A DNA stretch of 64,000 bases. Origin: Sipunculus nudus. Its lineage: Eukaryota; Annelida; Sipuncula; Golfingiida; Sipunculidae. How positions within the stretch are numbered: position 1 is the stretch's first letter; each line of letters starts with the position of its first letter. The stretch lies in the NCBI GenBank assembly GCA_026874595.1, contig CM049315.1:59580889-59644888 (forward strand), given 5' to 3'. The translations under genes were made by a program, and so were the position numbers. The notes below the pieces were generated by a model. The model worked only from the letters and a program-made list of their open reading frames with translations, was not told where the DNA came from and searched no databases. Below, in pieces: positions 43,729 to 55,954 of this stretch.

Positions 43729-45019
43729 GCCCTCCTACATTTTGGAATGAATGCTACCATAACACCGACTAACTTGGTCCAGAATTTGCACAGACTGAAA
43801 CTTTAAGACTTATGTGAGAGCTTTCTATTTAAAAAAAATGCTGACATCTTATGAACTGTTTCATATGGACTGAGAACGATACAACCCAATTCCTTGAAAG
43901 TTATTTTGACAATACATTAAATTTTGTATTTTTTACAATAAAGTTTTTATATACTCATACATTCATATTACTGCTTTATTTGCTTCATTATTATTTACTG
44001 ATGTCAGTGATGTGATGAATGTAATTTGCATATAAACCTCAGTATTCCTGATAAATAACTACGATAGTGGCTTAGGTTTGAACTAGGTCTTTTCTCAGTT
44101 CGGGGATTAAATTATATAATCAAACAATTATACATGTTTATTTTCATTTTCATCCCCTACACAGGATTCAGATATTTATTCTTACTTGAAAAGAAAATAC
44201 ATAAATGGCATTTAATAATGATTGTGTTGTACAAATAAACATATATACACTTGTCATGTAAATTAATAAACAAAAATAGACTGCAGGATGATTGCATCAT
44301 TTTATTTGCTGTGAAGAAATGAAAGCATTTAAACGTGGTATATTTTCATTTGTATTTAGCCCACAAGTAAAATTGTATTCTAAAAGAGCCTGAACTGATA
44401 TAAGAGTGAACATAGAATCAGGGGTCGTAATACTTTGAAATTTTCACCTTTCCACGGGAAACGCATTAATACAGGTTTGCCTTTCCGCAAAAAATTGCCT
44501 TTCCGCTAAAGATGCATCCTACCGTCTTATCAAAATGTCAGTCACACATCGCTGAGTATAAATCCGATTCTGCTATCGTACATGCCATCATACATGCATG
44601 CACAGTTGCATGCAAAAAGAACTGAATGTTTTCAGTAGTAACACTGTTATATCAGAAACTCGATTGTGCAGGAAAAAAAATTGGAGATGAGGGCCTAAAT
44701 GCTGGAAGACAGAAGACATTATAGACCATGTTTGTCATTTTTGTTCCTTCTTCTCAGACACTAATAACGAAAAACCTCTAGGTCTTCACCTTTAAAACGC
44801 ATTGGTACAAAATGAAAAATGCCTTACCGTGCACAGGTTTGTCTGTCTGAAACAGGCGGAAACGCGTTATTTCGACCCCTGTATAGGAACAAGCACGCTG
44901 AATATCTAGCTCTGTAATAACATTGACCACTTATTTCTACGCCTGCCACGGGATAACAACAAGATAGGTCTACATTACTTGGTGTCCAGCCGAACCGGCC
45001 AAACTCAGGCCACTTGGAT
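43729..45019. other. Intergenic
   Basis: AT-rich; no gene or clear element. Confidence 0.4.
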
Positions 45020-45195
45020 GAGATCCAGGTGATCCGGACCCCCCCCCCCCTTTTCAGCCGAAGCAACCTTTTTATCAAGGGTTTCAGACCAATTTTGCCG
45101 CCTGGACCCCCTCCCCCCTTTTCCGGACCTGAGGACCTTTTTTAAGGTTTTATCATAGTCCTCCTGGGTTGGACCCCCGCTTTTCCTAGATCCAC
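45020..45195. repeat. Dispersed family C, copy
   Basis: GGTGATCCGGACC, C-run, TTTTCAGCCGAAGCAACCTT, TTTTGCCGCCTGGACCCC, TTTTCCGGACCTGAGGACC and TTGGACCCCCGCTTTTCCTA. Collinear with 33540-33755. Confidence 0.7.
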
Positions 45196-45339
45196 CCCTG
45201 TGGTTGTGAAGAAATACATGTATAATAATTCTAACCATTTTCGAAATAGTCAAAGTAAACTCATAAATTGAACCAAACTCTATGATTCTAATTATTAATA
45301 TATTTCATTTTTAATATATTGATATTATTCCCTCAATTT

Positions 45340-45435
45340 CAGGGGGGGGGGTGATTACATTGACCATCCAAGGGGGGGCCCTTTGCTTAAAACCCCTTAT
45401 ATACCCCTATCCCCCCTGTATTGACGCCCTTGCCA
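45340..45435. repeat. Poly-G/C stretch related to 17890-18010
   Basis: G-run, TGATTACATTGACC, GGGGGGGCCC, then ATACCCCTATCCCCCCTGTA, then TTGACGCCC. Approximates the reverse complement of 17890-18010 (GGGGCGTCAAAATAGG...GGGTATATATCC...AATGTAATCA). Confidence 0.55.
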
Positions 45436-45629
45436 TTGGCTTATTTTTCTACATCTTTGTAAGTCTGTTGTCCCAGGAACATGTCTAGATTGAAAAGAAT
45501 AGAAAGGGATAAAACAATACAAATCCCGCTTTTGTGATGGCATTTCAATATGTTTTTTTAACTGAAGCACTTTTCACTTTTAGTTTCAAAAGCATGGTCC
45601 AAAACCTTGCCCGGTTTCGCAGCTAGACT

Positions 45630-45990
45630 AGTGGTAGAGTCCACACCATCCGAGTCCGAGTCAATTTAAACCCAAATAAAAGTCCGAGTCCGAAACAAGT
45701 ATCCCTAGAGAACAATTTAAAATGGGAATTTCATATTACCATATACATTTTTCACATAGGCTTTTACTACAATGGTTAATTACATTTATAGCTCCCTATG
45801 CTGAGCAAAGCTTGGCATTTATAGTGTTATTATATAACAATATACTGTTAACTTAGTTCGCGTATGTACATAAGTTTTTATAATATGTGTCAGAGTTGTT
45901 ATTTCTATTAGACTCGAGATGGACTCGACCTGATTTCTCGAGTGCTTACCTCCGGGTCCAAGTAGTCGAAGTCCGAGTCCCCAGAAGCGG
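45630..45990. repeat. Repeat with GAGTCCGAGTC motifs at both ends
   Basis: GTGGTAGAGTCCACACCATC, CGAGTCCGAGTC at the left and GGACTCGACC...AAGTCCGAGTCCCC at the right bracket an AT-rich interior. A related stretch (GGAGTCCGGACTCGAG, GGGACTCGGACTTGGACTTA) lies at 60338-60388. Looks like a non-autonomous element; borders uncertain. Confidence 0.45.
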
Positions 45991-46355
45991 TTTAATGGGT
46001 AGGCTGTAGCCAGGGGCCCCCGATAATTATAGGCTTCCGAAAATTAGTTATCAAAAAAGTGTAGAACAAACTTTATTGCTAAATGGATTTGATGAGGACG
46101 GAGGATGTCGAATATTTGCAACTGGAAGAGTGTTGGATAACTAGAACGGTATAGGTATGACATCTAATGATATTGTGGTGTATGAAATACCTCCCTCTAA
46201 GTTTGACGGCGGATAATAATAATCATTTGCGCAAACGTAAGAACTTTGCTCACTTGTATTACATATCCTCTTTATATACTATGATGCATTTTGTAGTTTA
46301 CCTGACAGGCTCTGTATGATATACCCTTGCTGTAACGCTGATGTTACTTGATTAT

Positions 46356-46773
46356 TAGTGGTACGAATTGGTTTTAATATCATTATCGATAACTTAAAAT
46401 TAAAAATGACATATGATTGATTATTAATCGATTATTTGATGTACCTTCTATATAACCTTGAAAACTGCTGTATTCTAGTTCCTAAAATGTTGACCCTATG
46501 CAGTAAACAGGGTAGCATGTACATCGGTATTCGTTATGAAACCAGTCCACTCGAATCCAAGATCGACTTGCCGATGGATGATTGTTGGCTGCGGAAGGTT
46601 CCGTTTTGATGCTGTTCATTACTTTATGTTAGTAGATCTCGGACAGGGTCAGATTCTTTGCATGTGCATATAACATAATCGTTTTTAATCGATTATTGAA
46701 AATGGAATCGATTTAATCGATTTTGAAAGTAAACAACCAATTATTGATTTAAACGATTAATCGACACACCACC
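46356..46773. mobile_element. hAT-like MITE, second copy
   Basis: Starts TAGTGGTACGAATTGG and ends CGACACACCACC. Interior collinear with 40982-41345 (CGATTATT..TG(C/T)ACC(A/T)TCTATAT and AATCGATTAT...AATCGATT...AATCGATT...GAAA). The target duplication here is too degraded to call. Confidence 0.6.
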
Positions 46774-47276
46774 GATGATCTTAATCAGAAGGTGGTTATA
46801 TTTCAGACATGCAGTGAGCGGTAGAACAAAGTGAAAGGATTTCCTTCATCCTGTAACTTAGATATTGACAAAGTGCAAGAGCTATTGTTCAAACTGAACT
46901 AAGTTGCACATCTTTTGTGAGAAAGCGACTCACGTGTCAAATGAAGAACTTGAACTGTAAAAAGCTATGGGGCGTTTGCCAAGGAGACCAACCGTGGCGT
47001 GCCCTATAAATTTTTTCCATAGGGGGCTCCCAATTTTGTTAATTGTCCCGTCGGCCACAAACTGTTTATAAAATAACCTGCACACGATATTATTGGAAAA
47101 GCATTAGTTCTAATTCATTATAGCAGGGGAGAATCTCAAACTACCTCGAGGCTGACCTTTTCACACGATCAGTGTTTCACTTTATCTCTAGTACTTGGTA
47201 TAAATCTTAGATTTAGTCAGCTCATCTATATCTTTCTTTATATTTCATTTTTATATTATATCCAAACTTTCAGTAA

Positions 47277-47279
<3 letters not shown>
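46774..47279. other. Intergenic
   Basis: Nothing recognised before the (TA)n tract. Confidence 0.4.

Positions 47280-47331
<52 letters not shown>
47280..47331. repeat. (TA)n microsatellite
   Basis: About 26 TA units. Confidence 0.95.
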
Positions 47332-47335
<4 letters not shown>

Positions 47336-47639
47336 TTTATAAAACAAATTGTTATATATATGCTTATACCTGGTGTCACTGCATAAGCAGGTCATCATAA
47401 ATTCCGTTATATAATTCCGTTTTTTTTTATATAAATTAAGGGAAAATTTTAAATAGTTTTCTGAGGTCCAGACACTTGGAGTTTCTGCATTATACATTGC
47501 CCGATTACGCTGGTCAACGAGTATAATTACTGTCCATAATCTAACAAGTGTGATCTGTGATCTCTATTTATTTAAAAATTTATTTTAGTGAGAGAGGGAA
47601 TAAATGCCCGGAAGTAGAGGTATAAAGAACGGAACTGAA

Positions 47640-49530
47640 GTTGGGCTGATATTCGAAATTCGATATTCGCATGCGAATATTTAATATCACTCAAATCAGG
47701 GAAATATTCGATATTCGCATGTGAATATCGAATATCACTCAAAACATGGATATTCGATATTCGCATGCCAATATCACAATACCACATAAATTAGTGACAT
47801 TAGATTTTCGCATGCGAATATCACAAAACCACATATATTAGTGATATTTGATATTCGCATGCCAATATCACAAAACCACATACATTAGTGACATTCGATA
47901 TTTGCATGCGAATATCCAATATTTCATACATAAGTGAATTTGATATTCGCATGAAAATATCACCAAAATATCATATGAATTAGTGACATTCGATATTCGA
48001 TTATCGCATGCAATTCAGCCGCAAAACTCTAATAACTTTGACGAGGGGCCTCAGATTCACTATGGGCATCTTCTCTTGTCACATGTCTGGCCTAAGGCAC
48101 CTCGCAATCCACAAAAATAACGAGGCAAACCAGCTTTTGTATCTCAGTTTAACCCTCTGCATGTACTTACAATTAAGCTGATCGGCAGGTATTTCGGCTG
48201 GACAGCGGGAACTCACTTCTGATATTCTCTTGAGAATTCAAATTCAAATTCTGTTAAGAGCAATAATTTGCTATGCAGAAAAAAAAAAAAAATAAAAATA
48301 GCGATATTTTGATTTCGCATATACATACCAAACCAATAAGCTACATTCGATATTCGCATTAGTATATCGATTGTCACACAAATCAGCGACATTCGATATT
48401 CACCAGCGAAATTCGAGAAAACTTTCGGCGCTCGGGTTGTTGGACTACCTGGTAAACCCGGCGGCAGTTCATACATATTACGGCAATGGTGCGTAATGGC
48501 CTTAGATATTTGCACGCCAATATCACACAGACAAGCGACATTCCTATGCGAATATTGATTATCACACAAAACAGCGACATTCGATTTTCACCCACGAATA
48601 TCACAAAAATCATCTAAATTGGTCACATTCGATTTTCGCACGCCACATTCGGGCAAAGCTATTGGCGCACGGTTAGTTCGACAACCTGACCAATGGGCAG
48701 AGATGGGAAAAGACAATAGATATTCGAAAGCCAATAACACAAAGACAAGAGACATTTGCATGCGAATAATGAATATCACACATATCAGCGACATTCAATA
48801 TTCGCATGCCAATATCACACAAATCATATAAATTATGGACCAATCGGCGCTCGGCTAGCTAAACAACCTGGACAATAGACAATGATGGGTCATAACCTTA
48901 GATATTTGCTGGCCCAATATCTTAATAAATCCTTCTTAAGGGCCTTAATTGCCCGAATATGTATGAAACTATGTTTTTACGTTGACTATGTGTCAAAAAG
49001 GCAATGGGCCGATAGTTTTTCCGAAGTTCGTTGGTGAATATTGAATGTCGCTAATTATGTGAATTTTTTAAATATTCGCATGCGAATATCGAATATCCCT
49101 GATTTGTGTGATGTATGATATTCGCTTGCGAATGTCGCTTGTCTATACGTAATATTGGCGGTTGAAGAACTAAGGACATGGCCTATCACTGCCCGTTGGT
49201 CAGTTTGTCGACCTAGCCGATGAACGATAGTTTTGCCCGAATGTCGCATGCATAAATCGAATGTCATTTTAAGTCATATGAATTTTGTGATATTCGTATG
49301 CTAATATCTAATGTCTCTGATATAAGTGATATTCGATATTTGCCTGTGAATGTCGCTTGTCTGTGCGATTTTGGCATGCAAATATCTAAAGCCATGGCTC
49401 ATTATTGCCCTAACATGTATGAACTGTGTCTCTAAGTTGACCAGGTGCCGAACTGGCCGGGCACCGACAGTTTTCCCGAATTTCGCTTTTGTATATCGAA
49501 TGTTGCTCATTTTAAGAGTCTTTATTATGA
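47640..49530. repeat. Palindromic satellite-like array (GATATTCGCATGCGAATATC core)
   Basis: The first part (47650-48010) repeats about every 46-51 bp a perfect or near-perfect 20-bp palindrome joined by CAC(A/T)AAATCAGCGACATT-like spacers. The middle part interleaves longer units containing a CGGCGCTCGG...CAACCTG block at about 48425, 48665 and 48845. From about 48930 the same blocks occur in opposite orientation (AATGTCGC, TTGTGTGATATTCG, GACCTAGCCGATG, GACCAGGTGCCG), so the whole forms a large imperfect inverted repeat centred near 48.9 kb. No plausible gene lies inside. Confidence 0.8.
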
Positions 49531-49559
49531 AATTAGTGTTGTTACAATTCCTTTTGACT

Positions 49560-51404
49560 GAGGGCTAACCGACATGCACAGGTTCACACAGAAAAAAAAA
49601 ACTCACCCGTCCGGTAAACGGCGTGCCTTTGGCCTATCCCGGTTATAACATGTGATTGTGTCATTCTGTCGAATTTTTATATAGATTTTTGCAAACATAC
49701 TATTTTTCAAAACTTTGAATCATAAATTAATAAACTAAAATCGATGTTTGGTGCATATTATCTTCCGCCATCTTGGATAAATGCAGCCATATTTAAATCA
49801 TTCAGGGTTGTGTGTCACTCGAAAATAGCCATTATAGACAGGGATAACGAAAGAACAATTTAATAATCCTCTAAAGAAAACTTTTCATAGTTGATTCTTG
49901 GGTAATTTGTCCTGTAGAGTCGATATCTGCTACATAAAATGTTGTATAGTACATTAGTGAAATTAATTATATAATAAATAAATATATTGATCATTTGTCT
50001 TTTATGGAAAGAGTATTTCGGGTACAAAATTAATATTCAAATTTGATAAGATATAACATATGTCTATATTAACTCTCATATCTTTCAAGTTATAAAACGC
50101 AATTAAATAATGCAAATTAGACAAATTATTTAGAATAATGGTATTGGTCTTTTCAAAGGAAGATCATGACTTAAATATTTTCTTACTATTTCACATAATG
50201 GCTGTTTAAATAGTTGCTTATCATTTCACTTATTATCCGTAATATGTATTGTTTCATTATTAAAGCTAATTTACATATATGCGTTATTTATCAACTAATT
50301 TGATTTATATAAATATAGATATATGCAAATAGGAATAGCGATATTGAATGGAAAATTAAAAAAAAATGATGTTATTTGAGAGCATATATACATTCAGTGT
50401 GATTAAATGGTTCGTTACCTTCCAATCCAATTTTCTAAATTAATATAAAAATTACCTATATGTATATGCAATGGGCAGCTGGTCGAATCATGATCGATCA
50501 TGGGTTGTTCGGTGAAATAAATGCATTGGTTATTGATGCCAGTTGAGATGTGAGAGGCTAGGATTTAACGTGTACTTTATAAATAAATTGACTAAATGAA
50601 CCAATTTTATTAAATATTTTAATTCATTCATATCAGCATAAATTAATAAATTAAGACAAATTTTGAAAAATGGTTCATGAAATTGACATTTTATAAAAAA
50701 ACAAAAACGACTCTTAAAGATACATGTATATGTGTTTTAGAATAAAAGTCTAGGCCTATTAATTTTAACAGGACAGAATATAATCCCTGAAATGACATTA
50801 TTCCGACGTCACAATGACATGTCACAGAAATAAAAGCTTTCAGTTTACAGTATGCTGTATATGTTGTAACAAATGCATTTAATTTTTACCCTATACATAT
50901 CATTCTTGTATACATACCGTTTTCTATTTTTATTTCGTCATGAAAGTCCATTCATTACAGGTATATAAAAAAAACTTGGTAAGGTCAAAGGATACAGTTA
51001 TATATACTATAGTATCTATATATTTAATATTTAACATGCTAATGTGGCACCAGGATTAGGTTTCAGACTTCTGTCTATGCATTTAATGTTAAACATTGTT
51101 AAAGCAATAAACGGAAAGGGTTTCACTAAGCCTAGCGTTTTCCTGCATTTCTATGTACAATTTAATTCTGAATAGACCTTTTCAAACTAACACCGTGTTG
51201 AGCATGTGGCTTATTTTAACAACATCAGAGGAATTCACAGAACCGGCTAAATTGTTGCAACTGCAGTGTGTATTTGAGCTACAGGTGATCAAACCGTTTA
51301 TACATGACTTACTGGACCCTTTTATTTTACTAGTAAGCATACTTAAATCGCGACACAAGCCAACCGGGGGAAATGCACTGCAACGGTCAGCCAACATAAT
51401 GCAT
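49560..51404. other. Very AT-rich intergenic region
   Basis: No gene, TIR pair or tandem array recognised. Confidence 0.45.
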
Positions 51405-51730
51405 CCGATATCGTAGTAAACAACCGGATATATTAACATTTGACTACGATTATTGAGTTAACACGAAAGAATACATGTAAACTCACAAAGTGAAAATCCG
51501 TCTTTATTGTAACAAGCCTTTTCCTGTGAAGCATACTGATTTGCTATCGCCCAATAACCCGTGCGCATGCGAGTAATGCCATGGTCAAAAATTCAACATC
51601 AAGAAATAGCTTTACTAAAATGCTAAGTTACAAAGGAAATAGTTGTTGTTTGAAAGTATATTTCAATTTGCAGCTAACATGTAGGTCATTATTGATTTAA
51701 AAAATGACAAAATATTTGGATCGAGCGTTA
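51405..51730. repeat. Dispersed repeat family A, copy 2
   Basis: Aligns with 1090-1450 and 59170-59540: GTAGTAAAC, CACGAAAGAATACATGT, CTCACAAA, TTTCCTGTG, CCCGTG, GTCAAAAATTCAACA and AAAATATTTGGATCG. Ends at or close to the downstream gene's 3' side. Confidence 0.6.
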
Positions 51731-51800
51731 CAGCGCAATCCTCGATACAAGACGCAAAGGCACACTGATGCTGTTCATAGACTGTCCATAATGTCAGAAG

Positions 51801-52884
51801 CTAGTACTGGGGACCCACCAAAGCACTTTCCAGTTCGCAGCAGAAGCGGAGAAAGTCGTCAGGAAAACCTGCGTAATGCCATGAGCTCGGTTGGACCCGA
51901 ACATCTTCACCCTTATCCTCGAAATCCCTGAAACACCCGGTGGTATCCGGATTTTTAAACTCTATGTATTTCTGGAGAATAATCCTTGGGTTCATTCCAC
52001 CACCGCCCTTCCCTCTAGGTTTCTCGTATATTTTTCTGGTGACTTTGTTCACATACTGGCACCGGCTCCTGACATCCGAATCGACTAAATAAAGATCTTT
52101 CTTGTCCACATCGAGGATGACTTTATTTTTGTACAGCTTAACTCCTGGATCGGAATCATCCTTCGTCCGACGCGGTGTGTCGAGAGTCAACCGTGTATCT
52201 CTAAGATTCCTGTCGGTTCTTTTGTAGTTAAAGATTACCCATTTCACGGGGGGATAGCAGAATTCTACAAACCCCCCTCTTTCGTTCAGTATGATATTAC
52301 TGCTATGTCCAGCATGGTCTCCGATAAAAGTGATCTTAACCTCAAACGAGGAGCTGGTTTCCACGAGTTCGTAGCCTTCCTGATTGAGGTACTCCTCCAC
52401 CTTGTCTCGTGAGAAAGCCCTGTAGCCAAATGAAGAACGGAAGAGTCTTTCTTTCCGACCAAGTGTATAATCGTGCATCTTTTCGCCCCAAATTTGGAAT
52501 TCCCCTAAAGTCATTTTCGCTTTCGGTGGCTCGTCAAACATGTAAAGAGTACCGAAGCAGCCAGTCACGCGCAGCACGTTTTCTTTGTCTTCTAGACCCC
52601 AGAGTTCCTCTGTTGGTTGAACAACTCTCGGAATCGGCGCTTTGAGTAATCTGATGTCGCAGTTTTCTGTTGTAGCTGTGGTTCACTCCGTGGGCGTTGA
52701 TAATGTTGATTTTGGTGATTACCGACATATCTGGGGAAGTGAATCATGTCCTCATCGCTATTGCTTCCCTCAAAAAAAGTCCTGTAAGCTCCCGGCATGA
52801 ACTTTGCGTTCCTTGTAGGTTTGCGTGTATGGGTAGTTGATGTCAATCCCTGCATTGCTTTCCGAATATCCCTGATTTCCTCAT
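51801..52884 (-). CDS. Unrecognised gene: terminal exon with frameshift at 52663-52666
   Basis: Open in one frame from 52884 to about 52665 and in the next frame from about 52665 to 51801. Codon-like composition continues on both sides and the two parts make a sensible single chain only if one base is missing in the A-run. See the gene entry. Confidence 0.55.
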
Positions 52885-52906
52885 CTGTAATGAACATAAT
52901 AATAAT

Positions 52907-52910
<4 letters not shown>

Positions 52911-52970
<60 letters not shown>
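52911..52970. repeat. (TA)n microsatellite in the intron of the unrecognised gene
   Basis: About 30 TA units, just upstream of the 52884 acceptor on the coding strand. Confidence 0.95.
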
Positions 52971-52976
<6 letters not shown>

Positions 52977-53264
52977 GCATGTTAACTCATGTTGATACAA
53001 TAAATAAATTGGAACACTGCAGCCAAATTTGTGTTTTGAATCTGGTATTAAACATTGTTTTGTGAGTGAATTATTCACAGCTTCATATAAATAAATATTT
53101 TATATAAATAAAATAAACCATGAGTTCTTTAAGATACTTTTATTAGCTTTTATTATGTGTTAATCCTATAATATTTTTTATTGTACATAATGTATATATT
53201 TTAAAGAGTATGATTAATAGAGCAACTTTATAGCATCTATAACGTCTTTGTATTTACCGCTGAC

Positions 53265-53505
53265 CTCCGATGGATCTTTTATCAGATACGAGTTCTCCAT
53301 TCAAAAGATGTTTTGGAAGTTTGTATTTGGCATGCGGCAAATATTGCGAACCTGGGATCCATGCTAATCTGCTGTTGACCTCGTCATCTATGTTTGCTGT
53401 CCATGATAATGTGCTATTAAGGTATGTGAATTTTCTCCTGTCTCCCACCATCTTGAAAAAATATACTTTTCCTCCTACATTAAATGCTTGATATTCTCTG
53501 CTGCC
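53265..53505 (-). CDS. Unrecognised gene: upstream exon
   Basis: 241 bases, open throughout. Encodes GSREYQAFNVGGKVYFFK, a beta-like stretch and YKLPKHLLNGELVSDKRSIG. A stronger-looking donor seven bases later (AGCG|GTAAAT, end 53258) would put the next exon out of frame, so the GTCAGC donor is preferred. Confidence 0.5.
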
Positions 53506-53522
53506 CTGCAATATTTAATGTC

Positions 53523-53861
53523 TGCTCAATCGCCACAAAATGAACCGACCTTGACCGGACCCGGAAACAGATCCTTCTAATTTACAAGCATCCATTAGCA
53601 TGGCAGAACACATTATTGTAAACAGTGCTGTAGCTAGAACTCAGGTTTGTTTTACGCCATTGGTTATACCTTGGTAACTGTCGATAGCCACATCGCCATC
53701 ACCGAGGACGCGCGCCATCATACCATCGTGAAACTGGCGAATGATGGTGATAAAGCGGTCAGGACATCCAAACTTTGCCATAATCTTACAGAGTCCGTCA
53801 CGGATGACAGTGTTGAAAACCTTTATTAGTTCGAAAAATGTGGTGTACAGGTCAAGGACCA

Positions 53862-53867
<6 letters not shown>
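53523..53867 (-). mobile_element. Non-LTR retrotransposon (LINE) reverse-transcriptase fragment
   Basis: The minus strand encodes [20 protein letters not shown], then KIMAKFGCPDRFI, RQFHDGMMARV and ITNGVKQ followed by a stop where LINE reverse transcriptases have G-C-V-L-A-P; beyond the stop VLATALF and MCSAMLMDA continue the alignment. This is the finger/palm part just before the catalytic DD. The fragment is truncated at both ends and abuts the (TA)n tract. Dead copy. Confidence 0.75.

Positions 53868-53942
<75 letters not shown>
53864..53942. repeat. (TA)n microsatellite
   Basis: About 39 TA units with one interruption, at the truncated edge of the LINE fragment. Confidence 0.95.
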
Positions 53943-53956
<14 letters not shown>

Positions 53957-54048
53957 TTATTTATGTGTGGGGGGGGGTGGGCGGGTATGTATGTGTTTGT
54001 ATAACCGTACTTAAGAGGACACAATATTGACTGCACACCAAACGCGCG

Positions 54049-54997
54049 AGGACTTTTCTTCTTGTGAGGACTAACACACGGGTCCTCGCGAACGAAATCT
54101 GTTAAAGAATTAAAAAAGCTTGGAAAACTATGCTGGAGAAGTTTCTTGCAAGTCCTCAGAAAGAACGTTTTGATTGAAATTTGTTTTGTGTGTGTGACAG
54201 CGCCATCTATTGAGAGCTTTGCAAGATGGTTAGAAAAGTGTGTGTGTGTGTATGTAAGCCGGGTGCTCGATAATATGTTTAAACTAGTTATCCAACCTGT
54301 TTAGCGGTATCAGATCCTATTTAGAACGTGAGAAATTAGAATTAGAACCTCGTATTACCATGGGTTCCAGGAGTAAACAGGAAACAAAAAAAAAAACTAA
54401 TAGATTTTCTTATCTACACGATAGGTATAGCCTCTGACCTGTCGAGAAAAACTGTGAGCAGCTTAGTTCTATAGTTTATACCAGACACAACACGTTTTAC
54501 ATGATAAAATAATTAATCTTTCCATCCGGTGAAAATATATTATGTAAATTCATGTTAATCGTTTGTATTTTTTGCTTTGCACTTATTGTATCGAGAGACC
54601 ATGTTACATCATTTTATTATTACATTATTCATTGATTTCTTTCTAATGGTATTACTTGTGTCTTGTTTCATTTTGGTGAAGATTTTGAATTTATATAGAA
54701 TTACAACATTAATCTAAACATTTTTTTATCTTCACATACTTTATGTACTTTATATATATATATTAGTAGGTCCTCTCTATGACACGAAGACATGACATAA
54801 ACTGAATGTCCTCGCAGGTTTTCCCCAAAGTGATGCGCTAAGTCAACGCATCGTTCTCACGTCTAACCAGCCTTTTTCTTTAAAAAAAGTGTGCGAGGAA
54901 ACATGCGTAACCTATTTGTTTAGGATCTCAATAGCTCTTCTAGCTAACTTTAGCAGAACTGTTAGTCCTCAGAAGTATAGTGTGAAAGCAAGGTCCT
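54049..54997. mobile_element. Putative TIR element with repeated GTCCTC motifs
   Basis: The left end reads AGGACTTTTCTTCTTG then TGAGGACTAAC. The right end, reverse complemented, reads AGGACCTTGC...TTCTGAGGACTAAC. Further GTCCTC or GAGGA motifs occur inside (54082, 54153, 54808, 54893). Non-coding; no target duplication assigned. Confidence 0.45.
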
Positions 54998-55954
54998 CCC
55001 TTGTATGCATATACGCCTATGTGTGTATGTAGGTGTGGAGCCCTTAACTACATGTACTAGTATATATCGTATAATATATATTTGCACACCTCATTCGAGT
55101 AGGGTAATATGTATATACATACCATCTGAAAACTGCAGGTTAGCGGCCATGCTTAAACGAGAAAATTGGAAGCTCAAGTAAATTTCTCAAGTTAATCATC
55201 CAAAGCTAGTACATCGTCTGTCTGATATGCCTGTATCCTTGTGAGGTTAATCTGGGCCAACATATACCATGTACATACCCGGAAAATAAATTCTGAGAGA
55301 CCACGTGAACATAATTATTGCTGACGACATCGTGTTTTTATGTACTCGAAAATGCTTAATGTAGATTTAACCCCTGGTAAATATGAGGCCAGCTTGTATA
55401 TTTGTATTACATGCAAAGGCTGCACCGTTCGATCAATCACGGCCCAGCACTATTCAATGTCCTTGTCTTATACTCGTGACATAAACTCTAAGTGGGTTGG
55501 TGTTTAGCTCTTGAATGACTTTTTTTGCTGATCAAAGATAAACTCGATCACAAATGCCGCACCATGGCATACTTGCAGCTGTACCTGGGCAACCCCCCAC
55601 CCCCCACCCCCCGCCAAAATAGATTACACTGCGTAGACTCGGACTTACAAGAATACGACTCTGCTTTTTAGGGATTGTTGGAGTCAAATCTGACCCCCAC
55701 AATACGCTGGGGCTTCTAAATACACCAGCCGCGTAAGTATAAGTATAGTGAAGAGGATAACGTAGTTCGTTCAAGTGTGTTTGGTATGATTTGTTTCATG
55801 GCTAAAAACATAAAAATTGGTGGTTTTCGTGGTAAGGACTTCACGAAATAAGTAATATTATGTAAGCATATGCATGTGGAATGTAAAAAGAAGGAGTTAC
55901 CTAGAAATGTAACAAATTTTGATTTTAAAGTTTGACAACTGAAACAAGTAGTCC
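54998..55954. other. Intergenic
   Basis: AT-rich with a short CCCCCCACC run near 55593. Nothing else recognised. Confidence 0.4.

Larger units (their letters stand above)
51801..53505 (-). pseudogene. Unrecognised gene, two exons seen, with a 1-base frameshift
   Basis: Exon 53505-53265 (acceptor AATATTGCAG|, donor GGAG|GTCAGC) joins exon 52884-51801 (acceptor GTTCATTACAG|) in phase, giving over 400 codons to TAG at 51801. The upstream part encodes GGKVYFFKMVGDRRKFTYL and DEEIRDIRKAMQGL, then a polar, Gln/Arg-rich stretch. At the T-run 52663-52666 (AAAA on the coding strand) the coding frame shifts: upstream codons run into a stop at RNSGV, while from here downward a new frame (RLLKAPIPRVVQPTEELWG) is protein-like to the end. 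One missing A explains it. The C-terminal roughly 290 residues have charged and aromatic motifs (KWVIFNYKRTDRNLRDTRLT, KNKVILDVDKKDLYLVDSD) but no family I know. It may be a sequencing error in a real gene or a young pseudogene. Exons upstream of 53505 are not found. Confidence 0.55.
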
